Origin: an uncultured Flaviramulus sp.
Lineage (GTDB): Bacteria; Bacteroidota; Bacteroidia; Flavobacteriales; Flavobacteriaceae
Direction: 5' to 3'
NCBI GenBank assembly: GCA_947501105.1
Contig: CANMUP010000001.1
Span: 620,001 to 684,000, forward strand
DNA: 64,000 bases
Shown: positions 35,989 through 46,081 of the stretch, in pieces
How positions within the stretch are numbered: the first letter of the stretch is position 1
Layout of the letters: each line of letters starts with the position of its first letter
Notes under the pieces: model-generated
Told to the model about the DNA's origin: nothing
The model's input: the letters and a program-made list of their open reading frames with translations, nothing else
Databases searched by the model: none
Made by a program: the position numbers and the translations under genes

Positions 35989-37146
35989 ATGCCTTTTTAT
36001 CATAAATTAGGAAATATTCCACATAAACGCCATATTCAATTTAGAAAACCAGATGGTAGTTTGTATTACGAGCAATTGTTTGGTACTATTGGGTTTGATG
36101 GGATGTCAACAAACAGTTACCACGAACAGCGTCCAACACAAGTAAAAGAAATAAAAAAGCAATACAGTGTTGCTCCTAAAATTGCATTAAAAAACAATCT
36201 AAAATCATACCGTTTAAAAGGGTTTCAAGTAAAACCTGAAAACGATTTTTTGGAAAGCCGAAAAACAGTATTAATAAACAGCGATTGTGCTATAATATTG
36301 GCAGCGCCAAAGCAATCAACAGAGGATTATTTCTATAAAAACACGGATGCCGACGAGCTTATTTTTATTCATAAAGGAACAGGGAAGTTACGTACCATGC
36401 TAGGGAATCTTGATTTTAAGTACGGAGATTATCTTTTAGTTCCTAGAGGAATTATTTATAAAATAGATTTTGATACTGAAGATAACAGACTTTTTATAGT
36501 TGAGTCTCGCCGCCCAATTTACACCCCAAAACGTTACCGAAATTGGTTTGGACAGTTATTAGAGCATTCACCATTTTGCGAACGAGATATTCGCCAACCT
36601 CAAGAATTAGAAACTTATAACGAATCAGGAGAATTTCTAATTAAAGTAAAAAAGCAAGATGATATTATAGAAATGGTTTATGCATCACACCCATTCGATG
36701 TAATTGGTTATGATGGGTATAACTATCCGTATGCCTTTTCAATTCACGATTTTGAGCCTATAACAGGTCGTATTCATCAACCGCCACCAGTACACCAAAC
36801 CTTTGAAACCGATGCTTTTGTAATATGTAGTTTTGTGCCTAGGTTGTATGATTATCATCCGCAATCTATTCCAGCACCATATAATCATAGTAATATTGAT
36901 AGCGATGAGGTGTTGTATTATGTAGATGGTGATTTTATGAGTAGAAATGATGTAGATGCAGGTCATATTTCTCTGCATCCAGCAGGAATTCCACACGGTC
37001 CGCACCCAGGAGCAGCAGAACGTAGTATCGGAAAAACTAAAACTGACGAATTAGCTGTTATGGTTGATACTTTTAAGCCTTTAATGGTTACCGAAGAAGC
37101 TATGAAAATAGCCGATGATAGTTATCATAAATCTTGGCTAGAATAA
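35989..37146 (+). CDS. hmgA: homogentisate 1,2-dioxygenase family protein
   Basis: This 385-residue cupin-fold iron dioxygenase opens the ring of homogentisate in tyrosine and phenylalanine breakdown. Iron-ligand and active-site histidines are visible in HQPPPVHQTFETDAFVICSF and ISLHPAGIPHGPHPGAAE, the family's C-terminal region. The length is somewhat below the 430 residues of well-studied enzymes, as in other Bacteroidota. hppD, which makes homogentisate, follows after 147 nt that contain a dispersed repeat. Confidence 0.92.
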   Translation: MPFYHKLGNIPHKRHIQFRKPDGSLYYEQLFGTIGFDGMSTNSYHEQRPTQVKEIKKQYSVAPKIALKNNLKSYRLKGFQVKPENDFLESRKTVLINSDCAIILAAPKQSTEDYFYKNTDADELIFIHKGTGKLRTMLGNLDFKYGDYLLVPRGIIYKIDFDTEDNRLFIVESRRPIYTPKRYRNWFGQLLEHSPFCERDIRQPQELETYNESGEFLIKVKKQDDIIEMVYASHPFDVIGYDGYNYPYAFSIHDFEPITGRIHQPPPVHQTFETDAFVICSFVPRLYDYHPQSIPAPYNHSNIDSDEVLYYVDGDFMSRNDVDAGHISLHPAGIPHGPHPGAAERSIGKTKTDELAVMVDTFKPLMVTEEAMKIADDSYHKSWLE

Positions 37147-37154
37147 TTTTTGTT

Positions 37155-37224
37155 AGAAGCTATTTCCTGCTTTTCACTATATCTTTTGCAAAAAAGCAAA
37201 AGGATGTCGTTTCAATCAGGGCTA
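37155..37224 (+). repeat. dispersed hairpin element, family B copy 1
   Basis: This 70-nt block starts 8-9 nt after the hmgA stop and reads GAAGCTATTTCCTGC at one end and TTTCAATCAGGGCTA at the other. A central stem ATCTTTTGC / GCAAAAGGAT encloses six A. The reverse complement of 63820-63891 matches it along its whole length, with differences concentrated in the loop. There is no T-run after the stem, and hppD follows on the same strand. Confidence 0.75.
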
Positions 37225-37293
37225 AAAGACAAGAGTTAAGTTTTAAACTTATGAATAAACAATTAAACTCATCAACAAATAAACTTTAAGAAA

Positions 37294-38454
37294 ATGAGTA
37301 AAGAAATAAAATCAGTAAACTACGGTTTAGAAAAAATATTTGAAGGCGCGCAAGACTTTTTACCGCTTTTAGGAACGGATTACATAGAATTTTATGTAGG
37401 TAACGCAAAACAAGCAGCACATTTTTATAAAACAGCATTTGGCTTTCAATCATTAGCCTATGCAGGCTTAGAAACTGGAGTAAAAGACCGTGCTAGTTAT
37501 GTTTTAAAACAAGATAAAATACGCTTAGTGTTAACAACACCATTAAATAGTAGTTCTCCAATAAATGAGCATTTAGCAAAACATGGCGATGGTGTTAAAG
37601 TAGTAGCGCTTTGGGTAGAAGATGCAACAAAAGCATACCAAGAAACAACCAGTCGTGGGGCGAAATCGTTTATGGAGCCTCGTGTAGAAAAAGACGAACA
37701 TGGAGAAGTCGTTAGAGCAGGAATTCACACTTATGGAGAAACTGTTCATATTTTTGTTGAACGTAAAAACTATAATGGTGTCTTTTTACCAGGATATAAA
37801 ACTTGGAATTCAGACTATAATCCAACAGCTGTAGGCCTGAAATTTATAGACCATATGGTAGGTAATGTAGGATGGGGAGAAATGAACCAATGGGTAAAAT
37901 GGTATGAAGACGTAATGGGTTTTGAAAACTTTTTATCGTTTGATGATACGCAAATTCATACTGAATATTCAGCGTTAATGAGTAAAGTAATGAGCAACGG
38001 AAACGGACGCATAAAATTTCCAATAAATGAACCTGCAGAAGGTAAAAAGAAATCTCAAATAGAAGAGTATTTAGATTTCTATGAAGGCCCTGGAGTACAA
38101 CACATAGCTGTAGCTACAGATGATATCATAAATACAGTATCTCAATTAAGAGCTAGAGGAATTGAGTTTTTATCTACACCACCAGAAGAATATTATAAAG
38201 CAGTTCCAGGTAGATTAGAAGAATATAGCCATGAATTACGTGAAGATATAGAAACTTTAAAAAGTTTAGGCATTATGATTGACGCCGATGAAGAAGGGTA
38301 TTTGCTTCAAATATTTACAAAACCGGTGGAAGATAGACCAACATTGTTCTTTGAAATTATCCAACGTATGGGAGCAAGAGGTTTTGGAGCTGGAAATTTC
38401 AAAGCTCTTTTTGAGTCTATTGAAAGAGAACAAGCAAATAGAGGCACACTTTAG
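37294..38454 (+). CDS. hppD: 4-hydroxyphenylpyruvate dioxygenase
   Basis: This 386-residue non-haem iron enzyme converts 4-hydroxyphenylpyruvate to homogentisate. It has two vicinal-oxygen-chelate domains. Iron ligands are expected at FIDHMVGNVG (His), GVQHIAVAT (His) and FFEIIQRMG (Glu), all present in the order of the family. It supplies the substrate of the upstream hmgA product, so the two form a tyrosine catabolic operon. Confidence 0.95.
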   Translation: MSKEIKSVNYGLEKIFEGAQDFLPLLGTDYIEFYVGNAKQAAHFYKTAFGFQSLAYAGLETGVKDRASYVLKQDKIRLVLTTPLNSSSPINEHLAKHGDGVKVVALWVEDATKAYQETTSRGAKSFMEPRVEKDEHGEVVRAGIHTYGETVHIFVERKNYNGVFLPGYKTWNSDYNPTAVGLKFIDHMVGNVGWGEMNQWVKWYEDVMGFENFLSFDDTQIHTEYSALMSKVMSNGNGRIKFPINEPAEGKKKSQIEEYLDFYEGPGVQHIAVATDDIINTVSQLRARGIEFLSTPPEEYYKAVPGRLEEYSHELREDIETLKSLGIMIDADEEGYLLQIFTKPVEDRPTLFFEIIQRMGARGFGAGNFKALFESIEREQANRGTL

Positions 38455-38496
38455 TTGAAATTATTATTCCCTTAAAGGCGGGAATCTAAACATTTT

Positions 38497-38528
38497 AAAA
38501 ACTCCATCATTTTTTTGATGGAGTTTTT
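38497..38528 (+). terminator. intrinsic terminator after hppD
   Basis: Arms AAAAACTCCATCA and TGATGGAGTTTTT enclose a T-rich loop and end in a T-run, about 45 nt after the hppD stop. A shorter hairpin (ATTCCC 38466-38471, GGGAAT 38480-38485) precedes it. Confidence 0.85.
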
Positions 38529-38593
38529 GTTTTTATGTAACAAATAAACGTTAAGAACTTCTTATAATAAAGGGGCTGTATGAAGATTTTTTA

Positions 38594-38601
38594 TATTTTT
38601 G
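38594..38601 (+). promoter_or_regulatory. candidate -7 box of the DUF3108 operon
   Basis: TATTTTTG matches TAnnTTTG 77 nt before the DUF3108 ATG, after the hppD terminator. Of the 224-nt gap, the rest shows only the terminator, the small ATTCCC/GGGAAT hairpin and an untranslatable-looking 14-codon frame at 38580. Confidence 0.4.
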
Positions 38602-38678
38602 GAACAGTAATTGTAATTTCTTGAGTACAACAATAAATGTTAACTCAAAGAGTTACATTATCAATTACCCAATAAAGC

Positions 38679-39464
38679 ATGAATAAAATACTACTTATAT
38701 TAATAACACTAGGCGTAATGCAAACTTCTTTTTCCCAACAAGAACCTGCATTTGGCGAAGGAGAATGGTTTAAATTCAAGATGAGTTACAGCGGCTTTTT
38801 AAAAGCAGGAAATGCTACGCTTACTGTTAAAGATGCGAAATTAAATAATAAAGAGGTTTACCATGTGGTTGGCAAAGGCTGGACTACAGGCATGATAAAA
38901 TGGTTTTTTAAAGTTAAAGATAGATACGAAAGCTATTTTGACAAAAAAACGACTATGCCTTACAAATTTGTTAGAAATATAGACGAAGGAGGCCATAAAA
39001 AAGATATAGAAATAGAATTCGATCAAAAAAACAACAAAGCTTACGTTAATAATAAAAAACACAAAACCAAAAAGACTATAGATACTAAGCCTAATATTCA
39101 GGATATGGTATCAACGTATTATTATTTACGTAATAGTATTGACATAACTAAGTTAGAAGTTGGTGACGAGTTTAAAGTGGATATGTTTTTTGATGAAGAA
39201 AATTATGGATTTAAATTACAATATTTAGGCGAAGAAATTATTAAAATGGAGAATGGCCAAAAAGTTGAAGCATTAATATTTAGACCATATGTATTGGCAG
39301 GCCGTGTTTTTAAAGAAGAAGAAAGCTTAACGCTTTGGGTGTCAAAAGACAAAAATAAAGTACCTTTGCGTATTAAAGCAGATTTGGCTGTAGGCTCGTT
39401 GAGAGCAGACCTTGAAGCTTATAAAGGATTAAAGCACCCTTTCAGAATAGTTGTAGATAATTAA
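38679..39464 (+). CDS. DUF3108 family secreted protein
   Basis: This 261-residue protein has a signal peptide (1-19) and a beta-rich body. GEWFKFKMSYSGFLKAGNATL at its start and the later FFKVKDRYESYFDK and TYYYLRN segments match DUF3108. The family is periplasmic with an unknown role. It lies 7 nt before the tryptophan dioxygenase gene, but there is no functional link that I can see. Confidence 0.85.
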   Translation: MNKILLILITLGVMQTSFSQQEPAFGEGEWFKFKMSYSGFLKAGNATLTVKDAKLNNKEVYHVVGKGWTTGMIKWFFKVKDRYESYFDKKTTMPYKFVRNIDEGGHKKDIEIEFDQKNNKAYVNNKKHKTKKTIDTKPNIQDMVSTYYYLRNSIDITKLEVGDEFKVDMFFDEENYGFKLQYLGEEIIKMENGQKVEALIFRPYVLAGRVFKEEESLTLWVSKDKNKVPLRIKADLAVGSLRADLEAYKGLKHPFRIVVDN

Positions 39465-39471
39465 AGAAATT

Positions 39472-40389
39472 TTGAGTACAAAAATAACCAACCAACTTAA
39501 AGAAAAATACGAGGCAATAAACCAGGACTTAGATGTTCATTTAGAAGGATTACTTCATAGTAAACCTATTACATATTGGGACTATATTCACACAGACGCC
39601 TTATTAAATTTACAAATACAGAGAACAACATTGCCAGATGAGATGGTATTTATTGGATATCATCAAATTAATGAGCTCATTTTTAAAATGATTCTTTGGG
39701 AAATTAAGCAGGTCGCAGAATGCGATAACTTAAATGCTGTTTTTTTTGAAGATAAAATAATGCGTGTTAGTCGTTATTTTGATATGCTTACAACTTCATT
39801 TAATATTATGAGGGAAGGAATGGATGTCGAGCAATATAATAAGTTTAGACATACACTTACTCCAGCTAGTGGATTTCAAAGTGCTCAATATCGATTAATT
39901 GAGTTTGCTTCAACAGAACTCATTAACTTAATTGATATTCGATTTAGAGAGAATATAGATAGAAATACGCCATTTGAACATGCTTTCGAACATTTGTATT
40001 GGCAAGCGGCAGGGAAAGATTATAAAACAGGTAAAAAATCAATTCTTCTTACAAATTTTGAAAACCGTTATAAAGAAGAGTTTATTACTTTTATGAAAGT
40101 CTATAATACCAAAAATTTATGGTCAAGATTTAAAGAGTTACCTAAAGCTGATCAAAAAGATGAAGACTTGGTTAAAGCAATGCGTCATTTTGATTATACC
40201 GTAAATATAAAATGGGTGATGGCTCATTATAATGCAGCCGCACATTATATTTTAGGAAAAGACGGGGACGGAGAAGCTACAGGAGGAAGCGATTGGCAAA
40301 AATACATGCTTCCTAAATATCAAAAAAGAATATTTTTTCCAGATTTATGGACAGAAAAAGAAATACAAGAATGGGGAACAAATATTTAA
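39472..40389 (+). CDS. kynA: tryptophan 2,3-dioxygenase family haem protein
   Basis: This 305-residue protein matches the tryptophan 2,3-dioxygenase family, which opens the indole ring to N-formylkynurenine. Family motifs are TYWDYIHTDALLNLQ, FIGYHQINELIFKMILWE (with the active-site His region) and FRHTLTPASGFQSAQYR. It starts with TTG 7 nt after DUF3108. Together with hppD and hmgA it makes this a region for aromatic amino-acid breakdown. The M23 peptidase gene starts inside its last 19 bases. Confidence 0.88.
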   Translation: MSTKITNQLKEKYEAINQDLDVHLEGLLHSKPITYWDYIHTDALLNLQIQRTTLPDEMVFIGYHQINELIFKMILWEIKQVAECDNLNAVFFEDKIMRVSRYFDMLTTSFNIMREGMDVEQYNKFRHTLTPASGFQSAQYRLIEFASTELINLIDIRFRENIDRNTPFEHAFEHLYWQAAGKDYKTGKKSILLTNFENRYKEEFITFMKVYNTKNLWSRFKELPKADQKDEDLVKAMRHFDYTVNIKWVMAHYNAAAHYILGKDGDGEATGGSDWQKYMLPKYQKRIFFPDLWTEKEIQEWGTNI

Positions 40390-41669
40390 TTCTGTTAGTT
40401 ATAGCAATAACGCTTATTGCTTGTAAAAAAGATAAACCAACGACTCCAATTTTAGAAGAAGAAATTGCAGTAGTAGAAAAACCAAAAGAGGTTATTGAAT
40501 TTGGGTTTAAATTAAATGACTATGTCGTTAAAAGGGATACTATAGAAAGAGGCGATACCTTTGGAGTTATTTTAGAACGTAATAAAATTGGTTACCCTAA
40601 AATATTTCATATAGCAGAAAAAGCCAAAGACACTTTCGATATTCGTAAGCTTCAAGTAGGCAAGCCCTATACTATATTGTTTTCTAAAGACTCATTAGAA
40701 TTACCAGAAAGCTTTATTTATCAGCCTACAAAAGAGGAGTATGTTGTAATAAATTTTAAAGACTCCATTCATGCTTTCAAAAGCAGAAAACCTATAATTT
40801 ATGTTGAAAAGACTGCAACAGGTGTAATAACTAATAACATTTCTGAAACCTTAGAAGAACAAGGTTTAAGTCCACGATTGGCTTATAAAATGGCTGATGA
40901 AATTTACGCATGGACTATAGATTTTAGACGACTGCAAAAAGGAGATCGATTTAAAGTTATTTATACCGATAAATATATCGATGATACTATTTACACTGGT
41001 GTCCACAATATTAAAGCGGCCTATTTTGAGCATAATAAAGAACCTTTTTACGCTTTTGAATTTGAAACAGATTCAACAAAAGGCATTATTGATTATTTTA
41101 ATGAAGAAGCTAAAAATTTAAGACGTGCTTTTTTAAAGGCACCAGTTAAATTTAAGCGTATTTCTTCAAGATATAATTTACGACGAAGAATAGCAGTTTA
41201 CGGATACAAAGTACGACCACACAAAGGAACTGATTTTGCTGCTGCAATTGGTACACCTATTATGGCAACAGCAAACGGTACAGTTACAGAATCTAGAAGA
41301 AGAGGAGGTAATGGTAATTATGTTAAAATAAGGCATAATGCTACTTACGAAACCCAATATCTTCATATGAAAAAAAGAAAAGCAAAAGTTGGAGATTTTG
41401 TAAAACAAGGCGATGTAATAGGTTGGGTAGGAATGACAGGTAATACTGGCGGACCACATGTCTGTTATCGTTTTTGGAAAAATGGAAGACAAGTTGACCC
41501 TTTCAAGCAAAAACTTCCTGAAGCTAAACCAATTTCAGATTCATTAAAATTTAAATATTTAGATTTTATTAAACCTATAAAGTATCAATTAGATAATATT
41601 TTGTTCGAGCCAGAGATTATTGAAAACGAACAACCAGAACAAACCATAATTATTCAAGCAAATTCATAA
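40371..41669 (+). CDS. M23 (LytM-type) peptidase lipoprotein with HxC in place of HxH
   Basis: This 432-residue lipoprotein (lipobox LIAC) has a LysM/opacity-protein-like central region (about 40-170) and a C-terminal M23 domain. The zinc motif HxxxD is present in [15 protein letters not shown]. The catalytic motif normally HxH reads [10 protein letters not shown], so Cys replaces the second His. M23 proteins cut peptidoglycan cross-links or act as LytM-type activators. ATG 40371 is chosen because it begins the signal peptide; it overlaps the upstream gene by 19 nt. pgi follows after a single base. Confidence 0.85.
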   Translation: MGNKYLILLVIAITLIACKKDKPTTPILEEEIAVVEKPKEVIEFGFKLNDYVVKRDTIERGDTFGVILERNKIGYPKIFHIAEKAKDTFDIRKLQVGKPYTILFSKDSLELPESFIYQPTKEEYVVINFKDSIHAFKSRKPIIYVEKTATGVITNNISETLEEQGLSPRLAYKMADEIYAWTIDFRRLQKGDRFKVIYTDKYIDDTIYTGVHNIKAAYFEHNKEPFYAFEFETDSTKGIIDYFNEEAKNLRRAFLKAPVKFKRISSRYNLRRRIAVYGYKVRPHKGTDFAAAIGTPIMATANGTVTESRRRGGNGNYVKIRHNATYETQYLHMKKRKAKVGDFVKQGDVIGWVGMTGNTGGPHVCYRFWKNGRQVDPFKQKLPEAKPISDSLKFKYLDFIKPIKYQLDNILFEPEIIENEQPEQTIIIQANS

Positions 41670-41670
41670 C

Positions 41671-43290
41671 ATGCCATTACCAAATATAAACCCAACAACA
41701 ACAAGTTCTTGGGAAAAACTTCAAGAACATTATAATAAAATTAATAATGTACATATGAAAGATTTGTTTGCTCAAGATGGTGAGCGAGCAAATAAATTCA
41801 CAATTAAATGGGATGATTTTTATGTCGATTTTTCAAAAAACAGAATTACAGAAGAAACGTTTAAGTATCTGTTGGAATTAGCTGACGAGGTAAGATTAAA
41901 GGAAGCTATCCAAAGTCAATTTTCTGGAGAGAAAATAAATAAAACCGAAGGACGGTCAGTTTTGCACACTGCATTGCGTGCACCAAATGATGCTGAATTT
42001 TATGTTGATGGTGTTAATATTGTGCCAGAAGTGCATCAAGTAAAACAAAAAATTCAAAGCTTCACTAGTGAAGTAGTAAACGGTGATAGAAAAGGCTTTA
42101 CTGGGAAACCATTTACTGATGTAGTAAATATTGGTATTGGTGGTTCTGACTTAGGGCCAGCAATGGTAGTTGAATCGTTACAGTATTATAAAAATCATTT
42201 AACTACACATTTTGTAAGTAATGTAGACGGAGATCATGTAAATGAAGTGATTAAAAAATTAAACCCAGAAACGACGCTTTTTGTGGTAGTTTCAAAAACA
42301 TTTACAACTCAGGAAACATTATCTAACGCCAATACAATTAAAAATTGGTTTTTACAATCGGCAACAGAAGATGCTATTGCAAAACATTTTGTAGCTGTAT
42401 CTACAAATATAGAAAGTGTAAAGCGTTTTGGTATTGACGAAAACAATGTTTTTCCTATGTGGGATTGGGTTGGAGGTCGTTTTTCGTTGTGGAGTGCGGT
42501 AGGATTATCTATAAGTTTAGCAGTAGGATATAGTAATTTTGATAGCCTTTTAGTAGGGGCTAACAAAATGGATGAGCATTTTAAAAATGAAGATTTTAAA
42601 TCCAACATTCCTGTAGTTTTAGCATTAATAAGTGTTTGGTATAATAATTTTTTTAAAGCTGAAAGTGAAGCTGTAATTGGGTATTCGCAATACCTAAATC
42701 AATTTGCAACTTATTTGCAGCAAGGTATCATGGAAAGTAATGGAAAAAGTGTTGATAGAAATGGAAACCCTATAGATTACGAAACGGGTACTTTAATTTG
42801 GGGAGAACCAGGAACCAATTCACAGCATGCGTTTTTTCAATTAATACATCAAGGCACAAAATTAATTCCAGCAGATTTTATAGGATTTGTAAAATCGTTA
42901 CATGGAAATAAAGATCATCAAGACAAATTGACTTCTAATTTTTTAGCCCAAACAGAAGCGCTTTTAAATGGCAAAACAAAAGAAGAGGTTATTGCAGAAG
43001 GAGCTGACGAATCAATAGTTCCTTTTAAAGTATTTAAGGGCAATAAACCAACAAATACTATTTTTATAAATAAACTTACTCCAGAAAGTTTAGGAAAGTT
43101 AATTGCTATGTACGAACATAAAATATTTGTACAAGGCGTTATTTGGAATATCTTTAGTTATGACCAGTTTGGGGTTGAACTTGGAAAGCAATTGGCAAAT
43201 AAGATTTTACAAGAACTTAACATTAGCAATGTTAATAATCATGACTCTTCTACTAATAATTTGTTAAATTACTACAAGAAATCAGTGTAA
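41671..43290 (+). CDS. pgi: glucose-6-phosphate isomerase
   Basis: This 539-residue glycolytic enzyme interconverts glucose-6-phosphate and fructose-6-phosphate. Signatures are [14 protein letters not shown], the [11 protein letters not shown] loop, [15 protein letters not shown] and the C-terminal [12 protein letters not shown]. The length equals the family norm. It starts one base after the M23 gene stop, so it is co-transcribed with it. Confidence 0.97.
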   Translation: MPLPNINPTTTSSWEKLQEHYNKINNVHMKDLFAQDGERANKFTIKWDDFYVDFSKNRITEETFKYLLELADEVRLKEAIQSQFSGEKINKTEGRSVLHTALRAPNDAEFYVDGVNIVPEVHQVKQKIQSFTSEVVNGDRKGFTGKPFTDVVNIGIGGSDLGPAMVVESLQYYKNHLTTHFVSNVDGDHVNEVIKKLNPETTLFVVVSKTFTTQETLSNANTIKNWFLQSATEDAIAKHFVAVSTNIESVKRFGIDENNVFPMWDWVGGRFSLWSAVGLSISLAVGYSNFDSLLVGANKMDEHFKNEDFKSNIPVVLALISVWYNNFFKAESEAVIGYSQYLNQFATYLQQGIMESNGKSVDRNGNPIDYETGTLIWGEPGTNSQHAFFQLIHQGTKLIPADFIGFVKSLHGNKDHQDKLTSNFLAQTEALLNGKTKEEVIAEGADESIVPFKVFKGNKPTNTIFINKLTPESLGKLIAMYEHKIFVQGVIWNIFSYDQFGVELGKQLANKILQELNISNVNNHDSSTNNLLNYYKKSV

Positions 43291-43334
43291 TACATTCATT
43301 TTAAGCACGTTAATTGACGCGCAAAAAAGCAACT

Positions 43335-43407
43335 AAATGTTAATGTTATTAACATTTGATGAATTGTTACTTTTTTGTTTGTTAACATTTATTTTATGCA
43401 TGCATAA
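43335..43407 (+). promoter_or_regulatory. two palindromes upstream of a TonB receptor
   Basis: A perfect palindrome with arms AAATGTTAAT (43335-43344) and ATTAACATTT (43348-43357) and a 3-bp centre is followed by a further TTAACATTT half-site (43382-43390) and a second perfect palindrome TTATGCATGCATAA (43394-43407). The last ends 21 bp before a -7 box. TTTGTTAA (43378-43385) stands 9 bp before TATGCATGCATA, as upstream of the receptor at 12122. Confidence 0.5.
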
Positions 43408-43428
43408 TATTTAAAGTAATTTTATGCT

Positions 43429-43436
43429 TATTTTTG
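43429..43436 (+). promoter_or_regulatory. -7 box of the first nuclease-region TonB operon
   Basis: TATTTTTG matches TAnnTTTG, 26 nt before the receptor ATG. The -33 region is occupied by the end of the TATGCATGCATA palindrome and not by TTG, so activation by a regulator is plausible. Confidence 0.5.
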
Positions 43437-43462
43437 CATTGACTAATTTCAAATAATTAATT

Positions 43463-46075
43463 ATGAAAAAAACTACGCATTTTATAATGTTAACTGTAGC
43501 GTTATTATTCTCTACAGTATTAATTGCTCAAAGTACAATAACTGGTACAGTAACAGAAGCAGGAAGTAATATTCCTCTACCTGGAGCAAATATTATCGAA
43601 AAAGGGACTACAAATGGAGTTACCTCAGATTTCGATGGAAATTTTACAATTAAAACACAAGAATCTTCAGGAGAACTAGTAATTACTTTTATTGGGTACA
43701 CTTCTAAAACAATTTCATTTTCAGGAGATGCTACTTTAGAAAATATAGTACTAGAATCTAGTCAAGTTGGCTTAGAAGAAGTCCAAATTATTGCTTCTGT
43801 AGCAGTTGATAGAAAAACGCCTGTTGCGGTTTCTACTGTGAAATCTGCAGATATTGAACTTAAGCTGGGAACACAAGAATTTCCAGAGATATTAAAATCT
43901 ACTCCAGGCGTATATGCTACTAAAGCTGGTGGTGGTTACGGAGATGGTAGAATTAACCTTAGAGGGTTTAATTCTGAGAATGTAGCTGTAATGATTAATG
44001 GTATTCCTGTTAATGATATGGAAAACGGTCGTGTATTTTGGTCTAACTGGGCGGGATTAGGAGATGTTACAAGCACAATGCAGGTGCAAAGAGGTTTAGG
44101 AGCTTCAAAGTTAGCTGTACCGTCTATTGGAGGTACAATAAACATCATAACAAAAACTACTGATGTTGAAGCTGGAGGTAATGTTTATACTACGATAGCT
44201 AATGATGGTTATGAAAAAATAGGCTTAACATATTCAACAGGATTATTAGAGAATGGTTTTGCAGCAACTGTTTCTGCAGCTAGAACTGAAGGTGATGGTT
44301 ATGTTGACGGAACAGAATTTAATGGTGTATCTTATTTTGTGAATTTATCGAAAGAAATAAATGACAGCCACAAAATAGCATTTTCTGCTTTTGGTTCTAA
44401 GCAACGTCACGGGCAAAGACAAAACAGACAGCTTATTGAGACTTTTAGAAATAGCGACAGAGGCAGAAAATTCAATGCAGATTGGGGTTATCAAAATGGT
44501 CAAATAACGCACCAAGAAGACAACTTTTACAATAAACCTCAAATTTCTTTAAATCACTATTGGACACTTAACGAAAAAACATCTATTAGTTCATCTGCAT
44601 ACGTATCCTTCGGGTCTGGTGGTGGTGGTGGTACTAGAGGGACTAACAAGTTTACATTTAACCCTGACGGAAGTAGTGACTATAGAATAGGTCTTTTTGG
44701 ACCATTAGATTTTGATAAGATTTCTGATGAAAATGAAGCTTTAGGTGCTAATGGGTCAGAAACTATATTAAGAGCGTCTCGTAATGATCATAATTGGTAT
44801 GGATTACTATCTACATTAAAAACAAATTTGTCGGATGATTTAGTATTGTTAGCAGGGATTGATTATAGAAATTATAAAGGAATCCACTTCCAAGAAGTTA
44901 CCAATTTATTAGGTGGACAATATTTCTTAGATGATAATAATGAAAACAACCCAAATAACCCAGCTAAAGTAGGCGATAAAATAAACTACTATAACGATGG
45001 TAAAGTTGGATGGTTAGGGTTCTTTGGTCAATTAGAGTACGATGTTAATGAAAAATTCAACACATTTATTGCTTTAGCAGCATCAAATACATCTTACCAA
45101 AGAATTGATTATTTTAACTATTTAGACTCTGACCCGTTACAAGAAACGGACAAATATAATTTCTTTGGTTTTAGTGCTAAAGGTGGAGCAAATTATAGAA
45201 TAGACGAAAATCATAATGTATTTGCTAACTTGGGTTATTTTGAGAAAGCAGCAGGTTTTGATTCGGTATTTTTAAATTTTTCTAATGATAACATAAATGC
45301 TGATGCTGAAAATCAAAAAATTACTAGTTATGAGTTAGGGTACGGTTTTCGTGGAGATAAATTATCAGCAAATGTTAACTTATATAGAACTAGTTGGAAT
45401 GATAGAACAGAAACTGCTACTTTTCAACAACCAGATAATACGAGAGCAACCGCAAATATTTTGGGCGTTGATGCTCTTCATCAAGGTGTAGAGTTAGATT
45501 TTGTTTACCGAGCATCAGATAAATTAAGTTTAACTGGAATGGCTTCATTTGGAGATTGGAAATGGGATAATAATGTAGAAAATGTTTTGATTTTTAATGA
45601 AGAGCAAGAGCAAGTTGGAGACCCTTTTAACTTACATATTGCTGGACTAAAAGTTGCTGATGCAGCTCAAACAACTATGGCTTTAGGAATAAATTATAAA
45701 TTAGCTCCAGAAACTAGGCTTACTATAGATTATAATTATTACGCAAATATATATGCTGATTTTGATCCTAGTGATAGAGGTGTTACATCAAATAACCCAG
45801 ACCCAGATGCAGCAGCAGCTGAAGTTGCAGCAATATTAGCAACGGATGCACCACAAGCATGGGAAATGCCAGATTACGGTTTATTTGATTTAGCGCTTAA
45901 TCATAAGTTTAAATTTGGACCTTTTGATGCTAGTTTAACAGGTAGAATCAATAATGTATTTGATACTGAATATATTTCTGATGCGCAAGACGGTACAGGG
46001 TCTACTTCAGATACTGCACTAGTATATTTTGGTTATGGAAGAACATTTAGTGTAGGAGCAAAACTTAATTTTTAA
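43463..46075 (+). CDS. TonB-dependent receptor with carboxypeptidase-like domain (nuclease region, first copy)
   Basis: This 870-residue outer-membrane transporter has a signal peptide (1-22), a CarboxypepD_reg-like domain (about 25-110, SNIPLPGANIIEKGTTNG), a plug (about 115-240) and a barrel that ends GRTFSVGAKLNF. The plug carries MINGIPVNDMENGRVFWSNWAG, closely similar to the receptor at 50438 (NGRPQWSNWGG), so the two probably recognise related substrates. A lipoprotein gene starts 6 nt after it; no SusD-type gene is present. Confidence 0.92.
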   Translation: MKKTTHFIMLTVALLFSTVLIAQSTITGTVTEAGSNIPLPGANIIEKGTTNGVTSDFDGNFTIKTQESSGELVITFIGYTSKTISFSGDATLENIVLESSQVGLEEVQIIASVAVDRKTPVAVSTVKSADIELKLGTQEFPEILKSTPGVYATKAGGGYGDGRINLRGFNSENVAVMINGIPVNDMENGRVFWSNWAGLGDVTSTMQVQRGLGASKLAVPSIGGTINIITKTTDVEAGGNVYTTIANDGYEKIGLTYSTGLLENGFAATVSAARTEGDGYVDGTEFNGVSYFVNLSKEINDSHKIAFSAFGSKQRHGQRQNRQLIETFRNSDRGRKFNADWGYQNGQITHQEDNFYNKPQISLNHYWTLNEKTSISSSAYVSFGSGGGGGTRGTNKFTFNPDGSSDYRIGLFGPLDFDKISDENEALGANGSETILRASRNDHNWYGLLSTLKTNLSDDLVLLAGIDYRNYKGIHFQEVTNLLGGQYFLDDNNENNPNNPAKVGDKINYYNDGKVGWLGFFGQLEYDVNEKFNTFIALAASNTSYQRIDYFNYLDSDPLQETDKYNFFGFSAKGGANYRIDENHNVFANLGYFEKAAGFDSVFLNFSNDNINADAENQKITSYELGYGFRGDKLSANVNLYRTSWNDRTETATFQQPDNTRATANILGVDALHQGVELDFVYRASDKLSLTGMASFGDWKWDNNVENVLIFNEEQEQVGDPFNLHIAGLKVADAAQTTMALGINYKLAPETRLTIDYNYYANIYADFDPSDRGVTSNNPDPDAAAAEVAAILATDAPQAWEMPDYGLFDLALNHKFKFGPFDASLTGRINNVFDTEYISDAQDGTGSTSDTALVYFGYGRTFSVGAKLNF

Positions 46076-46081
46076 AAAACT

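Noticed and set aside
38580-38624. Fourteen-codon frame MKIFYIFGTVIVIS in the gap before the DUF3108 gene
   Set aside because: It is too short and overlaps the candidate -7 box, and there is no supporting evidence of translation.
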